A stretch of 6,539 nucleotides of DNA from an uncultured Verrucomicrobiota bacterium (GTDB taxonomy: Bacteria; Verrucomicrobiota; Verrucomicrobiia; Chthoniobacterales; SZAS-18), in contig CALMOL010000011.1 in the NCBI GenBank assembly GCA_937871685.1, positions 19,680-26,218 of the forward strand. The letters run 5' to 3'. Under the pieces are notes generated by a model. The model did no database searches, was not told the DNA's origin, and saw only the letters and a list, made by a program, of their open reading frames with translations. This document shows, piece by piece, positions 1 to 4,916 of the stretch. How positions within the stretch are numbered: position 1 is the first letter of the stretch; every line of letters starts with the position of its first letter. Position numbers and translations under genes: made by a program.

Positions 1-2297
1 AGGTAGCCGGGCAGCGCGAACTGGAGGACGCTCCACACGTCGCGCACCGAGTTCTCCATGGGCGTGCCGGTGAGCACGAAGCGATCGCGCGCGCTCAAGC
101 GGAAGGCGGCGCGGGCGGTCTGCGAGTCGGGGTTCTTGATGTAGTGCGCCTCGTCGAGGATCGCGCCGGCGTATTCCAGGCCATCGTGGAAGGCCTCGCC
201 GTCGCGCCGCAGCAGGGCGTAGGAGGTGAGCACGAGGTCGGCCCCGCGCGCCTCGTCGAACTTCTGCGCGCGCTGCGGCCCGTGCAGCACCACCACGCGG
301 AAATCGGGAGTGAAGCGCGCGGCCTCGCGCCGCCAGTTCTCAAGGAGCGTGGTGGGAGCCACGACCAAGTGCGGCGCGGCGGCGCCGGCCGAGCGGCGGT
401 GCGCCATCCACGCGAGGGCCTGCACCGTTTTGCCGAGGCCCATCTCGTCGGCGAGAATGCCGCCGAGGCCGTTGTGCGAGAGCCACGCGAGCCAGGCGAT
501 GCCGTCTTTTTGGTAGGGACGCAGGACCGCGTCGAGCGCGGCCGGCAACGCGACCGGCGGCGGAGGGGAAAGCTCGCGCACGCCGCGGCGGTATTCCTCC
601 CAAGCGGGCGGCGCACCGCCGGTGAGCGCGGTCAGCGCGGAGTCCAGGTAGCCGGCCTGCGCGCGGGCCACGCGAAAGACGCCCGGCCGCGGCTGCCCCG
701 GATCGGCGTCGAGGAGCACTTGGCGGAAGTCGTCGAGCAGATCGGCCGAGAACACGGCGAGCTTGCCGTTGCGCAGCCGCGCGGCGGAGCCACCGCCCTG
801 GAGCAGGCGTGCGACGGCGTGGGAATCGAACCGCTCGCCGGAGCCGGTGGCGACGAGGGAATAGGAGAGGTCGAACCAATTCTCGCCCGAGCCGCGGATC
901 TCCACTTCCGGGCGGAGGGTTTCCACCTGCGCGTCGGTCACGCGCTGGAAGCGCGCTCCCACGCGCACGGTCCAGCCGGGGGTCTTCTCCAGCGCGGGAA
1001 TCCCGGCGGCGAAGAAGCGCAGGATCGCGTCCTGGCCCTTGAGCGCGTGGGCACCGCGCGTGTCCGGGCCGCGAAAGCCGAAGCCGTGCAGGCGCGCCAG
1101 GGCGGCGCGCTCGGCGGGAAGGTTGCGCGCAAGGAAGCGGCCGGGGCGCGCCGGGTCGGGTCGGGTCCACTGCTCGCGCTCGGGGGTCACCCCCACGGTG
1201 ATGATGCGCGGCCCGTAGGAGGCCTGGAGCGTGGCGTCGAGGTGGTTGAGCGAGCCCTCGACCTCCAGCGAGAACGCGGGTGCCTCGGGCTCGACGTCGA
1301 GCAGCGCGCCGGCTCCCGTGCCGGCCGGGGTGCGCACGTCGAGGAATTCCCGCAGCGTCGGCAGCTCCTGCGCGAGAAACCCCGCCGCCTGCGCGGGCGG
1401 AAGGCGGAGCGGCGAAGTGGTGAAGAGCGCCGCGTAGGCGGGCGGCAAGCCCGGCGCGGCCGGCGTGAGGCGCGGGCCGGCGGCGTCCCAAAGCCAGGCG
1501 GCGCCCCCGGCCGCGAGCAATTCCTCGCCCGGCGGCAATTCCAGCGCGAGGGAGCAACCGCCGTCAGGGTGCACCGAGGCGACGAGGCCCAGGCGCGCCC
1601 CTTCCCGACCGATGCGCACCGCTTGCGAGCGGCCCAGCGTCACGCGCGGGTGGCTCGGCAGCGCGCCGACGAGGGCGAGGAAATCGTCCCGCCCGAGCAC
1701 GAGCATCCCGTCGGGAAAAGCACCGATGCGGCGCGCGAGGAGCTCCACGGGGGCGAAGTCCTCGCCCCGCAGGCCGATCCGGCGCCCCTTCGTGAACGCG
1801 CCCAGCAGCGCGCGTTGCGTTCCGAGCGCCAATTCCAGCCCGACGGTGATCTCCCCGCGCTGCCACGCGGCGGAAAGATTCGGCGGCAGCACGAGGTGGA
1901 GGCGCGCGGCGGCACCCGCGTCGGGAAACACGGGCATGGGCGGCGCGGCGGCCGCGCCCGGTCCGGCAGCCGGCTGGGCGAGCACGGGAGCGGATTCCAT
2001 CGCCTCTCGCTCGCGGGCGCGGAGCCAGCCGAGGGCCACGGCGACCGAATGCGCGCAGATGCGCCCCTCGCCGCGCGACACGCGGCAGGTGCAGAGGTTC
2101 TCGACGCGCGTCGGGCCATCAATCTTGAGTCCGCAGCGAAACTCGGTCGTGCCCTCGCGCACCGCGCCGCGCAACAGCGGCGGCTCATATTTCGCGGAAA
2201 CCACGCGCAGCATCTCGACGAGCGTGCGCGCGTGCTTGACCACCTGCCAGCCGGCCGCGTCCATGAGGAGCTTCTCGGTGAGCGGAACGGCGGGCAT
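1..2297 (-). CDS. SNF2-family DEAH ATPase/helicase with N-terminal SWIM zinc finger (C-terminus cut by window edge)
   Basis: The minus-strand frame is open from ATG at 2297-2295 to base 1: 765 complete codons, with no stop reached. This is the only usable start, because an in-frame stop (tca on the plus strand, 2358-2360) lies just upstream with no alternative start between. Residues 69-83 form a SWIM zinc finger, CxC-x9-CxH (C69, C71, C81, H83). Residues 90-580 show no domain I can name. The SNF2 ATPase lobe then begins: RPYQ at 593-596, Walker A DEMGLGKT at 617-624, motif Ia around VVAPTTLLENW (645-655), DEAH at 715-718 and TGTPMENS at 743-750. Lobe 2 (motifs IV-VI) must lie beyond the window; family members of this layout are usually about 1000 residues or more. 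SNF2 proteins couple ATP hydrolysis to translocation on double-stranded DNA and remodel DNA-protein complexes; SWIM domains bind DNA or protein. The bacterial role (repair, transcription recycling, defence) cannot be told here. The family call is secure, the biological role is not. Confidence 0.96.
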   Translation of the reverse strand, partial: MPAVPLTEKLLMDAAGWQVVKHARTLVEMLRVVSAKYEPPLLRGAVREGTTEFRCGLKIDGPTRVENLCTCRVSRGEGRICAHSVAVALGWLRAREREAMESAPVLAQPAAGPGAAAAPPMPVFPDAGAAARLHLVLPPNLSAAWQRGEITVGLELALGTQRALLGAFTKGRRIGLRGEDFAPVELLARRIGAFPDGMLVLGRDDFLALVGALPSHPRVTLGRSQAVRIGREGARLGLVASVHPDGGCSLALELPPGEELLAAGGAAWLWDAAGPRLTPAAPGLPPAYAALFTTSPLRLPPAQAAGFLAQELPTLREFLDVRTPAGTGAGALLDVEPEAPAFSLEVEGSLNHLDATLQASYGPRIITVGVTPEREQWTRPDPARPGRFLARNLPAERAALARLHGFGFRGPDTRGAHALKGQDAILRFFAAGIPALEKTPGWTVRVGARFQRVTDAQVETLRPEVEIRGSGENWFDLSYSLVATGSGERFDSHAVARLLQGGGSAARLRNGKLAVFSADLLDDFRQVLLDADPGQPRPGVFRVARAQAGYLDSALTALTGGAPPAWEEYRRGVRELSPPPPVALPAALDAVLRPYQKDGIAWLAWLSHNGLGGILADEMGLGKTVQALAWMAHRRSAGAAAPHLVVAPTTLLENWRREAARFTPDFRVVVLHGPQRAQKFDEARGADLVLTSYALLRRDGEAFHDGLEYAGAILDEAHYIKNPDSQTARAAFRLSARDRFVLTGTPMENSVRDVWSVLQFALPGY

Positions 2298-2383
2298 CGG
2301 AGGGAAAAAGGGCCGGCACGATACCCGGAGCCGCGGCGGCGGCGAAGAATTGCGCCGTCATCGCGCGCCCGGTAGGCTGCGGC
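2298..2383. promoter_or_regulatory. Divergent intergenic gap between SNF2 and uma2 genes
   Basis: These 86 bases separate two start codons pointing away from each other, so promoters for both genes are expected here or slightly inside the genes. I see no convincing -35/-10 pair in either direction and no strong Shine-Dalgarno sequence for either gene; the leader just before uma2 offers only a weak GGTAGG-like match. The regulatory role is inferred from gene orientation alone. Confidence 0.35.
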
Positions 2384-2959
2384 ATGAGCGCCGTCGCCTT
2401 TCGCGAAGTTCTGGTTACGCCTGAGGAATACCTGGCCGCCGAGGAATCGGCCGTAGAGCGTCACGAATATCTCAACGGGATGGTCCACGCGATGTCGGGT
2501 GGCAGCGTGGAGCACGCAGCGATAGGAGGTTCCGTGTTTGCCCTGCTCCGTGAGCAATTGCGCGGAAAGCCATGCCGTCCGCTTGGGAGCGACATGAAGC
2601 TGCGGGCATTTCGCGACCGAGTTCGACGCTTCTATTATCCAGACGCCATGGTGGTCTGCCATCCACGCCCGGGCAGCGTGTGGCAGGACGCGCCGGTGGT
2701 CTTGGTCGAGGTGCTCTCCCCCTCGACGCGCCGCATCGACCTCGTCGAGAAGCGGGACGTGTATTTCGCCATTCCGACCCTCCGCCATTACGTGATCTTT
2801 GATTCGGCGGTCGTTGACGCGGTCGCTTGGTCCCGCGCCGCCGGGGACAGCGAATGGGAGATGGAATCACGCCAAGGTGCAGGCGCCGTGGTGGAACTTC
2901 CCGCCATCGGCTGCAAGTTGCCGCTGACGGAGGTTTACGAGGACACTGGCCTGCGCTGA
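2384..2959 (+). CDS. Uma2-family (DUF820) PD-(D/E)XK-like nuclease-fold protein
   Basis: This 191-residue protein matches the Uma2/DUF820 family along its whole length, and that length is typical. Visible landmarks are the TPEEYL start (12-17), RHEYLNGMVHAMSGG (26-40), a helix carrying FALLREQLRG (52-61), GSDMKLR (68-74), YYPDAMVV (84-91), VVLVEVLSPST (105-115) and EKRDVY (122-127). The likely PD-(D/E)XK-type acidic and basic residues are D87, E109 and K123, all present, so the fold looks intact. The ATG at 2384 is preferred because the conserved TPEEYL motif begins only 11 residues later. Uma2 proteins are predicted restriction-endonuclease-fold proteins, abundant as scattered paralogues in cyanobacteria, planctomycetes and similar genomes; their cellular role is unknown and many stand alone, as here. 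There is no partner methylase, antitoxin or transposase beside it. Base composition is visibly less GC-rich than the flanking genes (runs such as ttctattatcc), which may indicate later acquisition. Confidence 0.9.
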   Translation: MSAVAFREVLVTPEEYLAAEESAVERHEYLNGMVHAMSGGSVEHAAIGGSVFALLREQLRGKPCRPLGSDMKLRAFRDRVRRFYYPDAMVVCHPRPGSVWQDAPVVLVEVLSPSTRRIDLVEKRDVYFAIPTLRHYVIFDSAVVDAVAWSRAAGDSEWEMESRQGAGAVVELPAIGCKLPLTEVYEDTGLR

Positions 2960-3040
2960 CGCCGCGGTAATGGCTGGGAAGAACGCGTAGAAAGGACGCA
3001 TCGTTTTTAACTTCCCTCCGAAGAAATCCGCGCGAACGTG

Positions 3041-3062
3041 GGGGAACTGGGGTTGGTTCCCC
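3041..3062 (+). other. Hairpin in the leader of parA
   Basis: GGGGAAC (3041-3047) pairs perfectly with GTTCCCC (3056-3062) around an 8-base loop, a 7-bp stem ending 29 bases before the parA ATG. It has no following T run, so it does not look like a classical terminator for uma2. It is not the canonical parS sequence (TGTTTCACGTGAAACA-like), although it shares GTTCC/GGAAC half-site letters. It may be an operator or leader structure for parA, or chance in GC-rich DNA. The pairing is seen; any function is inferred. Confidence 0.4.
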
Positions 3063-3091
3063 GCGTTTCCGTTCCTGATTTTGCCTGCCGC

Positions 3092-3952
3092 ATGAAGATG
3101 AAGCTGATCGCCATCGCCAACCAGAAGGGCGGCGTGGGCAAGACCACCACGGCGGTCAACCTTGCGGCGGCCTTGGCCGCGGCGAACTGGCGCGTGCTTC
3201 TCATCGACCTGGACCCGCAGGCCAACGCGACCTCGAACCTGGGCATGGAGCCCATGCCCGGCCTCTCGATCTACCGCGCCCTGATCGGAGAGGATGAACT
3301 GGCCCAGCGCATCCTGCCCACGCGCATCGAGAACCTGTTCCTCATCCCCGGCGACATCGAGCTGGCCGGGGCCGAGGTCGAGGTGGCGCGTTCCGACGGG
3401 CATCTCACGCGCTTGCGCGAGGTGATGCAGTCGTCGGGCATCCTGGACGACGCGCCCTTCGACTTCATCCTCATGGATTGCCCGCCTTCGCTGGGGATCC
3501 TCATGACCAACGCGCTGGCCGCGGCCGACGAATTGCTCGTGCCGATCCAATGCGAGTATTTCGCGCTGGAGGGACTCTCGAAGATCGTGGGCCTCGTCGA
3601 GCGCATCCGCGAGAGCGGGGCAAACCCTGGTCTGCGCATCGGCGGCATCGTGATGACGATGTTCGACTCCCGCACGAACCTTTCGCAGCAAGTGGTCGGC
3701 GAGGTGCGGCGGCACTTCGAGGCGGTGATCTACCAAGCGCCCATTCCGCGCTCGATCCGCCTGGGCGAGGCACCGAGCTTCGGGCAGACGATCCACGAAT
3801 ACGAGCCGGGCGGCGTGGGCTCGCGCGCCTACCGAGCCCTGGCCGAGGAGTTCGTGCGCCGGCAGCAGGGCGAGCATGTGCCCTCGCTGGAGGCGGAGAA
3901 GTTCATCCCGCCCGCCTCGCCGATGCTCCAGCACGCGGCGGCAGGGGGGTGA
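3092..3952 (+). CDS. parA: ParA/Soj-type chromosome-partitioning ATPase
   Basis: A 286-residue ParA-family ATPase. The deviant Walker A KGGVGKTT (12-19) carries the signature lysine K12 plus K17; the A' motif IDLDPQANAT is at 38-47, the Walker B-like LMDCPPSLG at 127-135 and the Soj-type stretch PIPRSIRLGEAPSFGQTI at 217-234. In this family ATP-bound dimers coat DNA non-specifically and are released by ParB-stimulated hydrolysis, which moves ParB-parS complexes or other cargo. There is no N-terminal helix-turn-helix extension, so it resembles chromosomal or type Ib ParA rather than P1-type ParA. The ATG at 3092 is chosen because the protein then begins MKMKLIAIANQKGG, the usual ParA start; a GTG at 3038 would add 18 atypical residues and place the leader hairpin inside the gene. 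Neither start has a good Shine-Dalgarno sequence. The C-terminus carries about 20 extra low-complexity residues and lacks a MinD-type amphipathic membrane helix. Unusually, no parB follows: the next gene is pyrE, after a 292-base gap. Confidence 0.95.
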   Translation: MKMKLIAIANQKGGVGKTTTAVNLAAALAAANWRVLLIDLDPQANATSNLGMEPMPGLSIYRALIGEDELAQRILPTRIENLFLIPGDIELAGAEVEVARSDGHLTRLREVMQSSGILDDAPFDFILMDCPPSLGILMTNALAAADELLVPIQCEYFALEGLSKIVGLVERIRESGANPGLRIGGIVMTMFDSRTNLSQQVVGEVRRHFEAVIYQAPIPRSIRLGEAPSFGQTIHEYEPGGVGSRAYRALAEEFVRRQQGEHVPSLEAEKFIPPASPMLQHAAAGG

Positions 3953-4015
3953 AGAGAGCCCCGCTTGGCCGCATCCATTGGGCCAGCGCCCGCGTGGTTT
4001 GTGGTCCCGGTTCCG

Positions 4016-4031
4016 GCGCGCGGGAGCGCGC
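4016..4031 (+). other. Perfect GC hairpin with GNRA-type loop downstream of parA
   Basis: GCGCGC (4016-4021) and GCGCGC (4026-4031) enclose GGGA, which gives a 6-bp all-GC stem with a GNRA-class tetraloop if transcribed. It lies 64 bases after the parA stop and abuts the first REP-like element. It could stabilise or help terminate the parA transcript, but no T tract follows and such palindromes are common in GC-rich DNA. Confidence 0.35.
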
Positions 4032-4069
4032 TGTGGAGTGCGGGAGCTCTGCTCCCGCTGTCGTGCCGG
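4030..4069 (+). repeat. REP-like palindromic element, copy 1 (forward)
   Basis: This 40-base element contains the short hairpin GCGGGAGC (4040-4047), loop TCT, GCTCCCGC (4051-4058), preceded by a CTGTGGAGT tag and ended by TGCCGG. The same element recurs inverted at 4143-4181, differing by one missing loop base and a three-base block (TCG here, GCC there). An 8-bp stem with a fixed flanking tag is the layout of bacterial REP elements, which are typically moved by REP-associated tyrosine transposases (RAYTs). From memory, related sequences are frequent in Verrucomicrobiota intergenic regions; I cannot confirm that here. No transposase lies in the window. Confidence 0.75.
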
Positions 4070-4087
4070 TCCGCTGGGAGGCGGGCC

Positions 4088-4100
4088 ATCGAGCCTCGAT
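4088..4100. other. 13-base dyad in the spacer of the REP-like pair
   Basis: ATCGAG (4088-4093), C, CTCGAT (4095-4100) is a perfect 6+1+6 dyad roughly in the middle of the spacer between the two inverted REP-like copies. A flanking GCGG (4081-4084) and CCGC (4101-4104) extend the symmetry with three unpaired bases on one side. The single-base centre makes it a better protein-binding dyad than an RNA hairpin. Chance occurrence cannot be excluded. Confidence 0.35.
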
Positions 4101-4142
4101 CCGCTGCCCCATTCCTTGTCGTCAGTGCGGTCCGTGACGCGG

Positions 4143-4181
4143 CCGGCAGGCCAGCGGGAGCAAGCTCCCGCACTCCACAGC
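4143..4181 (-). repeat. REP-like palindromic element, copy 2 (inverted)
   Basis: Read on the minus strand, this 39-base copy repeats the first 19 bases of copy 1 exactly, lacks one loop base, then matches the next 11 bases, differs over 3, and matches the closing TGCCGG. Its own hairpin is GCGGGAGC (4154-4161), AA, GCTCCCGC (4164-4171). Together the two copies form a roughly 150-base inverted-repeat unit (4030-4181) with a 73-base spacer, comparable to a BIME, the paired arrangement in which REP elements often occur. The unit fills half the gap between parA and pyrE and lies 63 bases upstream of the pyrE start. Confidence 0.75.
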
Positions 4182-4195
4182 CGGCCTTCGCCGGC
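4180..4195 (+). other. Small hairpin next to REP-like copy 2
   Basis: GCCGGC (4180-4185) and GCCGGC (4190-4195) flank CTTC, a perfect 6-bp stem with a 4-base loop. It overlaps the outer end of REP-like copy 2 by two bases and lies about 50 bases before the pyrE start. It may be part of the repeat unit or a weak stem in the pyrE leader. There is no T run, so it is not a standard intrinsic terminator or attenuator. Confidence 0.35.
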
Positions 4196-4232
4196 AGGAG
4201 CCGCGGGGGCTTTGACCGGGGGCGCGCCGCGC

Positions 4233-4237
4233 GGAGG
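4233..4237 (+). promoter_or_regulatory. Shine-Dalgarno sequence of pyrE
   Basis: GGAGG sits 7 bases before the ATG at 4245 and is the only strong ribosome-binding match in the window. It fixes the pyrE start. The ATG at 4238, just downstream of it, is in another frame and too close to be used. Confidence 0.8.
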
Positions 4238-4244
4238 ATGGCGG

Positions 4245-4811
4245 ATGTCGCCTGATCAAGCCCTCGAACGCTTCCAATCCACCGGCGCGCTGCTGCGTGG
4301 GCATTTCGTGCTGCGCTCCGGACTGCGCTCGCGCGAGTTCTTCCAGTGCGCGCTCCTGCTCCAGCATCCGCGCGTGGCGGCGGAGGTGTGCGCGGCGCTG
4401 GCGGAAAAGCTGCGCGGGATTCCGTGCGACGCGGTGATCTCCCCGGCGCTCGGCGGGATCGTGGTGGGACACGAAGTCGGCCGCGCGCTCGACCGGCGGC
4501 ACATCTTCGCGGAGAAGGAAGAGGGCCGGCTCGCGTTGCGGCGTTTCCAAATCGAGCGGGGCGAGCGATTCCTCGTGGTCGAGGACGTCGTCACGCGCGG
4601 CGGCCGGGTGCAGGAAACGGTGGACATCGTGCGCGCGCACGGCGGCGTGGTGGCAGCCATCGGCTGCCTCGTGGATCGCTCTGGGGGCAATCGGCCGGAC
4701 TACGGCTGCCCGTTCGTCTCACTCCTCCAGATGAACGTGGAGACCTTCGCGCCCGATGCCCTGCCGCCCGATCTCGCCGCGATTTCCGCGGTGAAGCCAG
4801 GAAGCAAGTAG
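4245..4811 (+). CDS. pyrE: Orotate phosphoribosyltransferase
   Basis: This 188-residue cytosolic enzyme transfers the ribose-5-phosphate of PRPP to orotate, giving orotidine 5'-phosphate, the fifth step of de novo UMP synthesis; OMP decarboxylase (PyrF) follows and is not in the window. The PRPP-binding signature FLVVEDVVTRGG is clear at 109-120, with the acidic pair E113-D114. Other family landmarks are the substrate-side stretch GHFVLRSGLRSREFFQCALLLQ (19-40), SPALGGIVVGHEVGRAL (66-82) and FAEKEEGRLALRR (88-100). Length is normal for short bacterial PyrE. The frame stays open far upstream into repeat DNA, but the ATG at 4245 is supported by GGAGG 7 bases away and gives the standard N-terminus. 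The gene is separated from parA by repeats, so it probably has its own promoter, which I cannot identify. No pyrimidine-sensing leader or U-tract attenuator is visible. It converges on the SUMF1-domain gene. Confidence 0.96.
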   Translation: MSPDQALERFQSTGALLRGHFVLRSGLRSREFFQCALLLQHPRVAAEVCAALAEKLRGIPCDAVISPALGGIVVGHEVGRALDRRHIFAEKEEGRLALRRFQIERGERFLVVEDVVTRGGRVQETVDIVRAHGGVVAAIGCLVDRSGGNRPDYGCPFVSLLQMNVETFAPDALPPDLAAISAVKPGSK

Positions 4812-4814
4812 GGG

Positions 4815-4912
4815 GAGGTGAATCGTGAGTAGTTGCGCCGCGGAAGGTCGCGCCCGGCCTTCTGAGGAAAGGTATCCCCACGATTTACGATTCACCATCC
4901 ACGATTCACCTC
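4815..4912. repeat. Inverted repeat bracketing the convergent gap between pyrE and the SUMF1 gene
   Basis: GAGGTGAATCGTG (4815-4827) is the exact reverse complement of CACGATTCACCTC (4900-4912), with a 72-base spacer. The arms begin three bases after the pyrE stop and end four bases before the stop of the opposing gene, so the pair fills the gap almost symmetrically. ACGATTCACC occurs in full at 4887-4896 and 4901-4910 and inverted at 4817-4826, with a further partial ACGATT at 4880-4885. A second stem lies inside: GAAGGTC (4843-4849) with GGCCTTC (4856-4862), 7 bp with one G-T pair and a 6-base loop. The position suits a bidirectional transcription stop or mRNA 3' protection, but there are no T tracts. 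The repeated unit looks like a dispersed intergenic repeat. Function is inferred only. Confidence 0.6.
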
Positions 4913-4916
4913 GGTC

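Noticed and set aside
144..2375. A 743-codon open frame on the plus strand
   Set aside because: It lies codon-for-codon antisense to the SNF2 gene, and its protein is arginine/glycine/alanine-rich without recognisable motifs. The minus strand shows all SNF2 motifs and a SWIM finger. Long antiphase frames are expected opposite GC-rich genes because TTA, CTA and TCA codons are rare.
1640..2788. Long minus-strand frame spanning the SNF2 start, the divergent gap and much of uma2
   Set aside because: It overlaps two well-supported genes in the wrong frames and has no domain. It is a compositional shadow.
3041..3062. parS site near parA
   Set aside because: The dyad has GTTCC/GGAAC-like arms, but the centre and spacing do not fit the canonical 16-bp parS palindrome.
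2867..3934. 355-codon minus-strand frame opposite parA
   Set aside because: It is antisense to the clear ParA coding sequence, histidine/arginine-rich and without family motifs.
4030..4181. CRISPR array or insertion sequence
   Set aside because: There are only two copies, in opposite orientation, with no regular spacers, no cas genes, no transposase and no target-site duplication that I could see.
3876..4244. Upstream extension of the pyrE frame through the repeat region
   Set aside because: The sequence translates palindromic repeat DNA into low-complexity peptide. The ATG at 4245 has a Shine-Dalgarno sequence and gives the family-typical N-terminus.
4812..4916. Intrinsic terminator between pyrE and the SUMF1 gene
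   Set aside because: Stems are present, but no T run follows any of them on either strand, so a classical rho-independent terminator cannot be claimed.
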